NCBI GenBank assembly: GCA_020746875.1
Contig: JAGTJL010000018.1
Span: 62,001-126,000 of the forward strand
DNA from: Rhexocercosporidium sp. MPI-PUGE-AT-0058
Taxonomy: Eukaryota > Ascomycota > Leotiomycetes > Helotiales
DNA length: 64,000 bases
Direction: 5' to 3'
Position numbers and translations under genes: made by a program. Below are positions 34,990 to 46,431 of the stretch, piece after piece. Numbering within the stretch: the first letter of the stretch is position 1; every line of letters begins with the position of its first letter. A model generated the notes under the pieces. That model was not told the origin of the DNA. It did not search any database and saw nothing but the letters and a program-made list of their open reading frames with translations.

Positions 34990-35171
34990 TGTCACGGTCC
35001 GTGTATTTACTCGGCGTAAATACGATGGGTTATATTAATCTTAATAATCGAGAAGTAAGTGTATTACGTATAATAGAATAAATAATGATTAATATAATTA
35101 AGATATTATTTTTAGTTAAATACAAAGCTCCTATTTAATAATAGACGTATTAATCTTATATAAAACCTCAT
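34990..35171. repeat. Gypsy-type LTR fragment, RIP-mutated
   Basis: Begins TGTCACGGTCCGTGTATTTA and aligns over about 180 bp, to a shared TATATAAAACC, with the LTR at 61461 near the right edge. Mismatches between the two are nearly all transitions, and most have A or T in this copy. No internal region follows in recognisable form, so it may be a solo or truncated LTR. Confidence 0.75.
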
Positions 35172-35595
35172 ATACTTATAGGATTGCTAAGACCGCTAGA
35201 CTTCTAGCGGTCTACCGGTTATAGCAGTCGTTACGTAAAGAGGTCGCGTAATTTAAGAGCTTATTTACTTTTTAATTATTTACCGATAATAATAATTATA
35301 TAATATATAACTTATAAAATCTTAAGTATTAAGGTTTTTTAAAAGAATACTTTTAAGAGTAATACTTTTTTAATTTTTTTTTCTTAAAACTTTTATTTTC
35401 TTAAGCTTATAATCTTAAGTATTACGCTACATCTGCAAAAAAAATCCTGCGGCAGACGTCGGACGCAGGCGCTAAAGGCGCCTTTTTGGCGCTTTCGGTG
35501 CTTTTAAAGCCAAAGTTGTATGTCGAAAATTTTAAGAATAGTTTCTTATTATAATAAATTAAAAGCGCGCCGAAAGCGCCAAAGTAAACTAGCGC

Positions 35596-35629
35596 ATTAT
35601 AACCCCACTTTTAAAAGTGGGGTTATAAT
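35596..35629. repeat. Perfect 34-bp palindrome
   Basis: ATTATAACCCCACTTTT is followed immediately by its exact reverse complement (centre between 35612 and 35613). Flanking GC-rich arms GGCGCTTTCGG (near 35500) and CCGAAAGCGCC (near 35570) are also inverted relative to each other, so the whole 35470-35630 segment could fold. Confidence 0.85.
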
Positions 35630-35670
35630 ACGTTATTTTATTTAATATATTAATAAGGTTTATAAAAGCA

Positions 35671-35849
35671 TTAATAATATTAATAATATACTAATAATAT
35701 TAATAATATACTAATAATATTAATAATATACTAATCATATTAATAATATACTAATCATATTAATAATATACTAATCATATTAATAATATACTAATCATAT
35801 TAATAATATACTAATAATATTAATAATATACTAATCATATTAATAATAA
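35671..35849. repeat. 20-bp minisatellite, about nine units
   Basis: Unit CTAATMATATTAATAATATA (M = A or C). The CTAAT start recurs at 35691, 35711, 35731, 35751, 35771, 35791, 35811 and 35831, exactly every 20 bp, with only the A/C variant at one position. Confidence 0.9.
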
Positions 35850-37027
35850 AATAATAATTATTAAAAATATAGCTCTTATAACTTCCGATTAAGGCTAGGG
35901 CCGGCTAGCGTGCGCATATAATTTACCTGAAACGAACGATTTTCTTATTATAATTTTTAGCGTGGATATTTATAGCGTAAGAGCTTAGCGAGACAAGGTT
36001 TTAAGACGTACTCGACGAAATATAAGCGAGACTTAAAATTAACGCTAATCTAACCGCATTCAGTTAATAAAAAAACGCTAAGATATATTCTTTTTAAAAT
36101 TATAAATATTTTAGCGTTTAAATTATATTTATAAAAATTACTTAATTAAGCTTAGCGTTTATTAAAATAAACTAGCGCTTTTAATACTAACGACCGATTA
36201 AAGTTTAAAAAAGCGGCTTTAAGCGTTAAAGGCGGCCTTTTAACGAAAATAACGAAAATAGCGGATTCGATTCTAGGCGTCCGCGAAATTTTTTGCTAAT
36301 GTAGGCTTACGTAAAAGACAAGTCTTATATAACGGTGCTATCTTCTTTTTTATAAGAGGAGTATTTAACGCTATTTTTAAGAACTAACCTATGGTAACTC
36401 TAGCTTTTACAAAATAAAATATATTATTATATATACGTTTATAAAAAAATATTATAAATTCGCTAAGTTTTAACTAAAATAAGCTAAAAGTCACTAAATT
36501 CTCGTTTTATTCAAATAAATTGCGATAATTAAGGTATAATGTCGTTATTTAAGAACTCTGAGTTTTATTAACGTATAAAATATATTAATATTAAGTTTTA
36601 TTACTTACAATAAGAGGTAATTAAAAGCTATTTAGACCTTTAGTAGGTATTATTAAAAGAAAATACCGCTAACGGCTTTATGAAATCATTAAGTCCTTAA
36701 AATCTTAAGGAATTCGTTATAATATTAAAATTAACGGTTTTATATTTTAGTTAAGAGGTAGTAATATTACTTAAGAGACGTTTTTATTTTTATAAATTAA
36801 GAAATATATAGGAATTTAAAGGAAAGTTTACGAAATAAGAATTATACGTTACGCCGGCTTTATAAGGTCGATTTGAATTAGTTAATATATAACTTATATA
36901 ATTAATTAACCTCTCTTTTTATAAAAATATAAAGTGTATTTACTTTTAAAAGTATGTATTTTAAAGGAATTAAACTTTAAACTAAAGAACACTTATTAAG
37001 GGGTGTCTTTAAAGGAGTATATTATAA

Positions 37028-37137
37028 GTTTATATTAGTTTAAGTCACGGGTTAGTCATGTGGACAGAGTCAGATGCAAACTCTACTACGCTAATCAGAC
37101 TACTAGTCATTAAAGAGCGTATCTGCAGATCGCATAA
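37028..37137 (+). repeat. Direct repeat, copy 2
   Basis: Partner of 34881-34989, in the same orientation and about 2.15 kb away. It continues past the point where copy 1 is interrupted by the LTR. The two could be the ends of a decayed element spanning 34881-37137. Confidence 0.7.
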
Positions 37138-37814
37138 CTATTGTAATTAATATTATAAGTCAATTAATAACCCCGCACCTTAATGCTTCCTGTTTTCGTC
37201 GTGAATATCCTAATAATATATTATTTCAAAACTATTCTTTTCATTAATTTTAATAATTCTTCAATATATGATTTTAGCTTATGTTATTATTATTCTTCTT
37301 AGCGCGAGGTAATAATAAGGGCAGGAGTAATAAGTGTATATATGACAATTAAGTTCGTCTCTCGGTAAATCAATAATTAATTGACTTTGTACAAGTGTAG
37401 TCGACTTTTATTGATTTGGTTGATTTGCTTCATTAAATTAAAACTCTTAACTGTTATATCAATCGCGACTAGTTTCAATTTACTAAATTAATCAAAAATA
37501 AGACCAAAAATCCTTTAATTTACAATATTAGTAGTTTTAAAATATATCGGCAAAATGCATTTGTAACCGAACAGGCTTCGTATTAATTACCGACAGGTGT
37601 ACGTATTTTGCATTTTGACTTCATATCCTACGACGTCAACACGTTCTAAAAACAAAAACATTCCCAAACCCAAAGAATCTAAAATCAAAAGCATCCCAAG
37701 ACTTGAACATATCCAGAAACAGAAAGCAATTAAGAGCTCAACGCCCTGTTCCTGAAGGCTAAAACTCTGCTCCCTTCTTAAGCTCCACCTAAACCTCTCG
37801 CTTCGCTTCCGATC

Positions 37815-39185
37815 TCACAGACCTTCTCCATAACTCGACAACACATCTGTCTCTCGTACTGCAGTTAACATGTGAAGAGTCCACAGCGCTAAGTTAACAT
37901 TTAAATCTTTAGCGTCCTTTGTCTTTGGCACCCAAAGCACTTCGGCTATTGCTAGGGACGCATCTCCCGCGGTGTCGGTGGGGTTGGGCATGTATGAGCT
38001 GTCACTGCTAGATTGGGAGAAGAACGGTGGAGAACTAGGAGGGGGAGGTGGAGAACTGGTGGTAGCGCCCCGACCTCCCCTTCCACCACCTCCTCCTCTT
38101 CTCGACCTAGGACTCATTGGCGAGCCTCGTTCTCTTAAAGACTGCGTTCGGACTGGTGAGCTCTCCTGTTGCAATTGCCCTTTCTCTTGCCCTTGCTTTG
38201 CATCCTGCTGCCGTTCACTTTTCCTAGATGGCTTGTATGCAGTCGCAGGACTGCCTTCATCGATGTACCGGCGACCGACGATGATGCTATACGGCGAGAT
38301 GATATAGCAGTACTTGGTGTTATTTTCCACAGCGTATGAATTGACTTGGCTGAGCCAGCTGTCGAGGATTTTCTCGTCCCAGGTCTCGCCGTGAAAGCAG
38401 GAGAGCTTATCCTCGATCTGGGAGAGGGAGCCGGCCATTTTATTCTGAGGACGGTTAGGCGATACCTTAGGGCGGCTTGAAGATGAGCGTGGGGAGGGAG
38501 ACAATGATGAGGAGAGATGACGATTGTGACCAACTTGACGGTTGAAACGAAGTCCCTCTTTAGCAGCCGTCGACATCGAAGACCTTGAGACCGAAGAATT
38601 CGGGTTTAAATCTGAGTGTGGCTGCTTCTGGGTCGGGCTCTTATCGAGAGAGCTCGTGAATGAAGCGCTATGGTAGGCAATCTTGATCTGTATGGTGATG
38701 TACTTTGTATCACCGCAAACCAGAGATTTATTCGGAGTGCTCTCCTTTCTCATAGCACCCCAATCTGGCTTGAAGGGCGGGCATTTGAAATATGATCCGC
38801 TCATCCATAGAACAGGCTGTCTCGACTCTTTCTTCAGTTCATTCCACATTTTAACTCCTGCGACTAGCGCGGCGTTGATGACATGAGTAGTGTGTGCGAG
38901 TAGGATACTCTCGAATGATCGCTCGTCGACGATTTGAAGTTGTTCTTCAAGCAGTTTGGGAGGATTGGGAAGGCTGCTCGCTTGGATCTGAGCATCAAGG
39001 ATGCTGCCGAAGAGCAGGTCCACCTTTCTTCTATCGAAGTCCTCCCACTTGATCACTGTATCCACAGCATAATAGTCTGTGTAATCTGTGGCCTTAGCGG
39101 TCAGACAGGAAGTCGCCTGGAAGTTCAAATGGTGCTTAGCGAGGTACTCGCGGATAGTTATCGTGTTTGCAGTATGTCTACTCAT
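37815..39185 (-). CDS. PD-(D/E)XK nuclease-like fungal protein
   Basis: Single ORF of 456 residues, ATG at 39185. Residues about 85-165 carry the putative nuclease core: an Asp/Glu-bearing helix (EQLQIVDERS), then KPDWGAM with Pro140-Asp141, then VCGDTK with Asp159-x-Lys161. This is the PD ... (D/E)-x-K pattern of the restriction-like nuclease fold. A later block (CFHGETWDEKILDSWLSQVNSYAVE, then YCYIISPYSIIVGRRY) fits the helix and beta-strands that follow in fungal members I recall. In between and afterwards are Ser/Arg/Pro-rich low-complexity regions (GGGGGRGGRG, SSPPPPPSSPP). There is no signal peptide. Fungal proteins of this type are mostly uncharacterised; DNA or RNA cleavage is an inference. 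Two short segments could be unspliced introns, but the frame is open throughout. Confidence 0.6.
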   Translation of the reverse strand: MSRHTANTITIREYLAKHHLNFQATSCLTAKATDYTDYYAVDTVIKWEDFDRRKVDLLFGSILDAQIQASSLPNPPKLLEEQLQIVDERSFESILLAHTTHVINAALVAGVKMWNELKKESRQPVLWMSGSYFKCPPFKPDWGAMRKESTPNKSLVCGDTKYITIQIKIAYHSASFTSSLDKSPTQKQPHSDLNPNSSVSRSSMSTAAKEGLRFNRQVGHNRHLSSSLSPSPRSSSSRPKVSPNRPQNKMAGSLSQIEDKLSCFHGETWDEKILDSWLSQVNSYAVENNTKYCYIISPYSIIVGRRYIDEGSPATAYKPSRKSERQQDAKQGQEKGQLQQESSPVRTQSLRERGSPMSPRSRRGGGGGRGGRGATTSSPPPPPSSPPFFSQSSSDSSYMPNPTDTAGDASLAIAEVLWVPKTKDAKDLNVNLALWTLHMLTAVRETDVLSSYGEGL

Positions 39186-40440
39186 GTTGGGTGGCTACTA
39201 AAGAGTGCACAAATATGATGAGAGAGGACGTGAACTGATCAAGTGAAGGAGGGAAAGGGAAATAGTACAGATAGTTAAACCTCAGAGTCTCCTGTATTTC
39301 ATACTAGTTTGTCTTTGCTTCTCTGTTCTTGGTTTTTGTTTGGGTTTTGGTTTGATCCATGTACAGCAGTTGCTCAGTATTTGTGCTTGCTTGCTTGCTT
39401 TCTGCTGTCCTTGTATGAACAGAGGAAGACGGGCTCGGTCACCCACGCGCAGGGCTACCTTACTACCAGTCTGCTGCCTGCAGATAAGATTCAGGCGATT
39501 GACAGTTTGACAGATTGACGGATATCGATTAATCAAGCAATTGCACGTGTTATTGGTTGACTGTGTAACTACAGCTTAGCCTACCTTTATAGCCTGTTGT
39601 CTGCGTCTTCTGATTGACTGATCATTGCTGTGATCACTGCTGCTTGATGCTAGGCAAATATGTACATACGAGCGTACAGTTTTATTACCTGATTTTACCT
39701 TGCCTTATCTTGTCTTTCAGATATATCTAATTGTCTAGATGGTGCGAATAGTAGAACATCAAGTCAAACCTCCTAACATGGATAGTCTTGTTGATCGCGT
39801 TTCCTTGTTTCCTTGTTTCCAGCTGCGGTACTGTATCCATTTTCTTTTGTTACAGGACCATGTAGGGACACACAGTATGTGATAGCCAAGTAGAGATTAG
39901 GTATTGTGACAATTGGTACATACCAGTTGCTACCAAATGAACGCGCCCGCAAAGCTCACTCCCCGAGAGCAGAGAAGTCAAAGGGACCTTAGCATCGTGT
40001 CCCGTATGCTTTCCGCCGAACACTCCACCTTCGTTTTACGATGGACGGGCAAACTGAGGCCAGAGTCGGGTGATGGCATTGTCACGGTACGGCCTATCCG
40101 CCCTTTTGGATTTGCTTTAATACCAATTGATTGCAGCCTTGCTGTAGTATTCGCACCCCGAGGCGCTGGGGGTTATTCATCTTTGTATCTTAGATTTAAG
40201 CTAAATTCCGACGATTCAATATGCTCGTGTGGGCGTTGACGTCGAAGTGTTCATATGGATAGGAGCCTGAAATACCCGGGCAACACCTTCCCACCCATGG
40301 AGATTGTCTTTTGTCATGTGCTTTCGCGCCTGGTGGCAAGCGCGTATTCAACCCTAGTCGCGTCGCTGTTGCCGTCGCTTCCATCGACTCGAGTACAAGA
40401 GGGGGAGGGTAGGAACTCGAACAACAACATCAGCATCAAA
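39186..40440. promoter_or_regulatory. Divergent intergenic region
   Basis: Lies between the minus-strand nuclease-like gene and the plus-strand kinase-like gene. CTTGCTTGCTTGCTT (about 39386-39400) is a short tandem. An in-frame ATG at 40255 could extend the kinase-like protein by 62 residues, so part of this may be coding. Confidence 0.45.
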
Positions 40441-42493
40441 ATGTCCAACCAAATCCTGAATACAGACGCAGACACAGACGCAGACATAGACCTCCCTATA
40501 AACACCGATACAAACACAACGTCTTCAGATGCACTTGTACCAGCTGCATTTGCAGATGTGAACATTGTGTCTTTGTCGTCAAGCAAACCCCCACCCGCTC
40601 CGGTATTAGAACCCTTTCTCATTTCACAACAAGGAACTTCGCCTCGTCTTCTCGATGTCGATACGGGTGATGTTGTCACTATCTCTTCGGCCTCTCCCCC
40701 CTTCGCTAGCGAGTCAACTCCAACTTCAGCATCTGTTACGTCCAACCCCTCACATGTACCGCCTCTAGAACCAGTTCCTTCTCTACGACAAGACCCGCCT
40801 CTTCTTCACGTCGGCTCAATCACACCCCCAACCTTTTCCTCTGCTGTCGAATCCGCCTCTAAATCCTGCTCCACTTTCCCAATCTCCTCCTCTTCGTCGT
40901 CACTTCTTCGACAACAGGCACATCCAGATCCACAAATCAGGTCACTTCCCTGTGCGGTCGGAAGTCAGGAGAGTATTGTACATACTACGCACGAGGAAGT
41001 GCAAGAGCAGGAGAGCAGTAGGGAACTTCTAACAAGAACCTCAAAACCAAAAAGTCGACGGCAAGATGTCCAATCGCCCCAGAAACTAGAGGAGACTGGG
41101 ACAGCGCAAAATACGCTAATCGGTGTCTCCAAACGAAAAAGGGAAGAAGATCATCCACGGCATCTGAAATCAAAACATATCGGCCGTGAGATTGAACGCG
41201 GTGGTTTTGGAATAGTGTTAGCATATAACCGTGGGAGTCCAGAGACACTTGTTGTGAAACTAGTACGTCTGCCGATGAGCCCTTCAATCCTTCTTCCTCC
41301 TGACCGTTAGACTGAGAGCGCCTTTCAACAACCAGCTAATACGTCGTAGTATCTGAATGCTACTCGTTTTGAGAATGAGCTATATGCTTATCAGACAATC
41401 CTTGCATCTGATGCGTCAATTCCTGTCCCACACTTCCACGAACAAGTTGTTTTCCCAGGGACTAGCTCAACGTGGCGGATGGCGATGTTACGACAAAAAT
41501 ATAAACATCCTTCGGGCTTAGTTCTCGAACGAATGAAAGGTCCAGAATTCGACGAAGCTCTCCACCTGCTAGAAAGTTCACAGCGAACAGCCTTACGAAT
41601 GGAAACACGGACCTGTCTTGCAGATCTCCATCGATTAGGAATCTGCCACGGAGATATTAAGGGGAATAATATCATGTTTCGTACATCAGAACAGAAAGAT
41701 TGGGTGTTCATTGATTTTGGCGAGGCATTTTTCTACTCCTTACTGTCGGCCAAGGCACGGAAGGCATGGAAGCGAGCATGCGCATTCGATCAGACATGTC
41801 TTTCTGAGATCTTCGACGTTGCAGAAGCACGATATGTGCGCTATCCCTGGCTGCCTTCCTTTTGCTCGCTAATTTATCCAGGCAATTGACGTAGGGACCA
41901 AATTCCTTGAATCATATACAGCCGCCCCTTCCGATATCGTGCAAGCCGACCATGACGAGTCTCTTGTTTCTGCCGACACCAGTAGTCTTATCCTCGAAGT
42001 AGACTACCTACGCAATCACCCAAACCCCCGCACCCTCTCATGCGACAAAGTCCAGCAGTATCTCTGTTCCGTCTTGGAATTTGCAACTCGTCTCCCTGAC
42101 CATGCATTGAAGCTCGTACGTGCTATCCTCGACACTTTCCACTCTCCTATTCCATCGCTTGCTCTACACGCCATCGTTATCCTTCGCAAACAAAACAGAA
42201 TCGATGAAGCCCTTGAACAACTCGACATTCAGCTAGCTAATCCCCACGAACTCCTCCCTCTAATGTCACGAGGCGAATTCAATTGTATAAAGCTCGATAT
42301 CTTATTGAATTATGGCTCGCACGAGGTGTGTATTGCAACGTTGGAGAAGGCGCTTCCAGTGCTTGTCGAGTGTTACGGAGATGAGGATTGGCGAACGAAG
42401 AAGTCGAAGAGAGAATTACAGAAGCGATTACCTTTACATGAAAAGCTTAAGGAGCCGCGGGGTGGGGCAGATAGTGGATGCATGCTGGAGTAA
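40441..42493 (+). CDS. Protein-kinase-like protein with Ser/Pro-rich N-terminus
   Basis: Exons 40441-41262, 41350-41835 and 41882-42493; 639 residues. The first ~240 residues are low-complexity Ser/Pro/Thr with a DTDADTDAD run. The kinase domain then starts: glycine-loop-like IERGGFGIVLAYN (about 251-263), the likely ATP lysine in LVVKL (about 273), catalytic loop HGDIKGNN (H374, D376) and DFGEAFF (D396). HGD-x-KGNN plus DFG are the essential kinase residues, so it may be active. The fold resembles small atypical or Bud32-like kinases more than canonical ones. The C-terminal ~200 residues are helical with alternating hydrophobic pattern (DEALEQLDIQL, CIATLEKALPVLVECYG), possibly TPR-like. ATG 40441 (AAAATGTCC) was preferred for context; ATG 40255 is in frame upstream. 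Substrate is unknown. Confidence 0.75.
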
Positions 42494-43147
42494 GAAGGCA
42501 CGACTTGGGGCATAGGCTGGTTCGTGTAGGGTTCAACGAGGGGAGCGAGCTCTTGCCACCAATTCATCCGTCAAAATAGCCGGTCTGTAAATATCCTGTT
42601 TAGCTAGTACGAGAAAATCACTTTCCAGCACTATTCCTGCTCGTGAATGGTGCTCGAGCTCGCAGTGAAACAAAAATTCAGACTACTCTTCCGAACTGTT
42701 AATCGGCAAGCTGGAATTAAGAATCGTCGAGTAAATACCTGAGGAGAAGACATCATTTATTTGTATATCCTCTTCATCTAACACTTCTTCCTTTAGTACA
42801 CTTTCCTCTAGCGCTTCTTCCTTAGCCTCTTTAGTGATAATACGAAAATGAAGAAATTCGTAATAGCTTCATTTGAACCAAAGGGGGACTCCAGTGTTCA
42901 AACAAACAAAAGGATGGAACTCACAAGGTAAGTTCGCAGTCCTGTTACTCTCAATTCTGGTTAAAAAAAAAGAATAAAACTGCGCCGCTCCGTTCCCCGG
43001 ACTTCGAGACTTATAAAATGTTAGAGTGTTTTCCATTGATCATGAATCACTTGCATCTTCATCTAACTGAAACTTCGGTACTTTATCACGGAATATATTG
43101 TCCAATCTCTTACTACAAGGCTTCAATATGAACCCAACCTCCCAAAG
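42494..43147. other. Intergenic, no gene recognised
   Basis: Moderate AT content, no coding signal. A CTTCTTCCTT-type repeated pyrimidine stretch lies at 42780-42830. Confidence 0.5.
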
Positions 43148-43463
43148 ACTTATTTGATATGTCGGCACAGTCGGTCTAGACCACTTTACAAATCCTGCAC
43201 TCCCTGAAGCTGTCAAGGTTTTCTGCGAGGAGCAAGAGAACGAGGTATGTAATTCACAGTATTCTGGAGGTGTGAGGAAATCGGCTCATAAATGGTCGTT
43301 AAGAACACAAATGTTACAAAGGTTCAAATCAAAGGCAGTCGACTCCACCAGTCCCATGGACCCCAAGCCGGTCGTTTCGGTTCGCTTCAAGGACGAAGAC
43401 GACAGAAAAATTGGTACTGGCCATGTTCACGAGGATGGTACTGGACAGGTGAACTGGAAGTAA
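43148..43463 (+). pseudogene. Small gene remnant, hypothetical
   Basis: Two protein-like segments are in phase if an intron is removed from 43244 (donor GTATGT) to the AG ending at about 43336. The first contains GLDHFTNPALPEAVKVFCEE. The second contains DPKPVVSVRFKDEDD and GTGHVHEDGTGQ, and ends at TAA 43461-43463. The first segment has no ATG in frame (TGA lies just upstream; the nearby ATG is in another frame), so the gene is either mis-spliced in my model or broken. It abuts an AT-rich block. No function is known. Confidence 0.35.
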
Positions 43464-43469
43464 AATTTC

Positions 43470-44570
43470 ATTCACATACAAATATTTTATTTTACGGCGA
43501 CAATTAAGTTTATAAAAAGTTTGTAACTCTTAAATCTATTAATACTTTAATCTTTACGTTTCCTACTATAACTAATATAATTAATTAAACTTTTCTATAA
43601 TAATTAACTTAAAGTAAAGTAATAAGACTTTAAAAGGTTTCTGTTATTTTTTAATATACTTTGCTATAATTTCGTTTAATTATTTCCGTAAATCTTGATT
43701 ATAATTATTTAAGATATGAAATATATTTGCGTTGAATTTAATAAGTTTTTAAATAATATCTGTTTATATCTTTTAATGATTAGTTAATTTAAAATGATTA
43801 TATTTTCTTTTTTAATAACGTATTCTATTAGTTTCGCCGATTAAAACTTAAGTATTCTTTAATTTAAAATAGCTTTTCAATTAATTGTATTTTAATAACC
43901 TTTCCTTAAGTTTTAGGTTTATTATATAATTTTTTAATCGTTCTTTTATATTGTTAATATTTTCTTAAAATATTATAATACGCTATAATATATAATAAGT
44001 TTTTAATTAAAGAATCGTAAGTATAATAAATGTTTATAAAATTGGATTTTGTTTCGAGATATATTTAAATTCATTATTCGTTATAATATTTATTTCTTTT
44101 AAAAGTAATCCTAAGCGAGATATTCGCTTTTATTTTAAATATTAAAAAGAAAAGATTTGGTGTGAATGATGATTCTATTACTTCGGGGGAAGCTAGGTCT
44201 ATATAACTGCTTCTAGTAATCACGTGTATATTCGCTTAAGTGGCTTAATTAGGCAGTTATTTGCGGAGAGTCTTAGAATAGTCTCTTACGAGGTATTAAG
44301 TTTATACCGCATTAGCTTTGTTTAAGCCTAAACAGTCTCTTGCGAGCTATTTGAGTTTATGTAGCAGTAGCTTTATTTAAGCCTGAAATAGTCTCTTGCG
44401 AATTATTAAGTTTAAAATAGTCTTTTACGAGCTGCCGAGTATACGTGAAATGCCTTAATATAATCTTATAATCCTCTGTAAAATATATAAATATTTTATA
44501 TATTTATTTTATAATTTTATTATAAAGTTATTCTTTATAAAGACTGCCTTAAATTTAAAGCGCTTATAAA
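43470..44570. repeat. AT-rich block with degenerate ~55-bp tandem repeat
   Basis: No coding potential. At 44268-44440 a unit starting GTCTCTT.CGAG and containing TTTAAGCCT recurs at 44281, 44334 and 44391, with a shorter degenerate copy at 44420. Composition is RIP-like. Confidence 0.65.
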
Positions 44571-44822
44571 ATTTATTTATTTATTAGTATTTAAACATGT
44601 TATAAATCCATCAGTTAATGAAACTATTATATTAACATGGAGAGAAACAGTTACTGTTGCGACTGTACGCGCAATGCCGAAGCTAAATCTATAATGTACA
44701 TAAATGAAGAAAAGAAAAAAACCTGCTCCGAGCTCTAAATCTCCATCTATACAAGAATCCGGTGCGTACGCAGTCACCAATCATAGTTCACCACGTTGGG
44801 AACTTTCTGAAGTCTTTTCAGA

Positions 44823-46431
44823 TCAAACAGAACAGGTAAAGCTCTTCGCAGATGTAGGATCACCTGATCCATCATACCGTTGCTTTTGAGGATAAGGGCA
44901 AAGACCCCTCTTGTTGATGGTCCCCTTCTGATCAGAAAAGCTGACTGGCAGAGTTTCTGGGACGGTGCCGTTCTCAACCCAGGCACGGAGCGCATTAAAT
45001 ATTGTTGTTGGGTGGCCGCCTGGTCCACCGGCACAGTGTCCCAAGCCTGGTACTTCAAACAGCCGATAATGGTCATGCACATCTGGGATCAAGGAGGTGA
45101 CAGAATCAAAGTATTGTGTAGATCCCCCAACAGGGATAGCCGGATCAGCCTAAAGCCATGTTAGTCTCGTGAGAGTGCACCAGGAAGTAGAGAGCAATTC
45201 TTACCAAGCCATGAAACCCAATCATTTTGCCTCCTCTTTCGAAGAATGCAGATAAGTCGGGGTTGTTAGTTGCAATATGTGCATACTCGTCGTTCCCGGC
45301 CAGAAAGAGACGAGTATACTCTTGTTGAGTCATGTTTTTCAGATCGAGTTTCGGGTTCTTATTGAGGAAAAAAGATAGCCAATTCGGGCCTAAGTCGGCA
45401 GGCACGCCAACACAGGTTCCGTTAGCAGAGCAATCCGTAGTCGCTAACGCTACTGTTCTGGAATCGCCAGAAAGTAGAGATCCACGGTTCACACCAAACC
45501 ATAAGGAGGTCCCGTCGGGAGATTGTGGGCCTGCCCAGGTGGCATTGGCCACCATCGCGGCGATCTGTGAGATCTGCTTCGTGATCCCAGAGCAGTTGAA
45601 GCTGGTGTCTACGACAGAGAATGGGTCGAATTTGCAGCTCTCTACGTCAGAAATCAGGCCGTCAACCACCCCGTCATCAGCATCACACGCTGCGATAGCT
45701 GCCTGCGTAATGGCGGTCAACTCGCACGGCTCTGGAGCTTGCCCAGCTAAATTCATAAAAAGCTGAGGCCAGTAGAACGAACTCAGAAGTGGATTCCAGT
45801 TGATTGCTGGAGCGGAAGCGGCAATGCCATCGTATGCGTCGGGGTATCGCTGTGCGAGCATGAGTGCTTGACGTCCACCTTGCGAGCAGCCACTAAAGTA
45901 CGAGAATTGCGGAGGCTGGCCGTAGAAGCTTTGAACGACACTTTTGCCAATGATAGCCTGCTCGTTCAGGGAAACAGACATTAAATTCTGAAGTAAGTAC
46001 TGATTGACGTTTCCAGGGCTTACTTGGGCCCAGTCCGCAGGGGTCCCAAACAGACCAGCGTCCGTACTGACTGTGGCGTATCCTTCACCGACGGCTCCCG
46101 CCATTTGATTATAGGAGACCAAGAATCTGCCGGCCGATAACGCACCGCCTCCGACGGCTTGTAGACGTCCGTTATACGTGTCCATAGGCAACCAGGCTTC
46201 TACATTGATTGAGTCATTTCGTCCGGGGTGAGTGTAGGTGACGGTGACGTTGCAAAAGCTGGCATTCCTTACTGAGATGGGACCACCGTTGACGTTGAAC
46301 TCTTGAAGAACATCAGCCGAGTAATTGCTTACCAGCGACGCTGTGACCCCAAGGAATTCGGCGCTAAAAATGGTAGGGGTAGTAAAGGTCTGAGGAGAGC
46401 ACAAAGAAGGTGACACTGATTGAAGTGCCAT
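44823..46431 (-). CDS. Tannase / feruloyl esterase family protein
   Basis: Exons 45205-46431 and 44823-45149 (55-nt intron), 517 residues. The family hydrolyses ester bonds of gallate (tannins) or feruloylated cell-wall polysaccharides. Visible features are the nucleophile elbow GCSQGG (Ser183, next to Cys182), the HGLAD segment split by the intron (Asp411), and GHC (His447-Cys448). This makes the Ser-Asp-His triad with the Cys-Cys bridge that joins the Ser and His regions in this family. A Ca-site-like loop ACDADDGVVDGLISD lies near 247-261. Many N-x-S/T sites suggest a secreted glycoprotein, yet the ORF starts at MALQSVSPSLCSP with no signal peptide. That is where mature proteins of the family begin, so a 5' exon may be missing from my model or lost. 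The Zn2Cys6 gene 1.6 kb upstream is a possible regulator. Confidence 0.9.

Larger units (their letters stand above)
34463..37560. repeat. AT-rich RIP-like block with nested repeats
   Basis: About 3.1 kb of very AT-rich DNA without coding potential. It contains an LTR copy, a pair of direct repeats, a GC-box/palindrome cluster (35440-35640) and a 20-bp minisatellite (entries below). Frequent TTA/TAA and few CA/TG words suggest RIP. Confidence 0.75.

Noticed and set aside
35671..35849. CRISPR-like array
   Set aside because: The 20-bp units are contiguous without spacers: a minisatellite in a eukaryote.
36255..36290. tRNA T-arm-like word GGATTCGATTCTAGGCG
   Set aside because: No matching anticodon or acceptor arms could be found around it; probably chance in a repeat.
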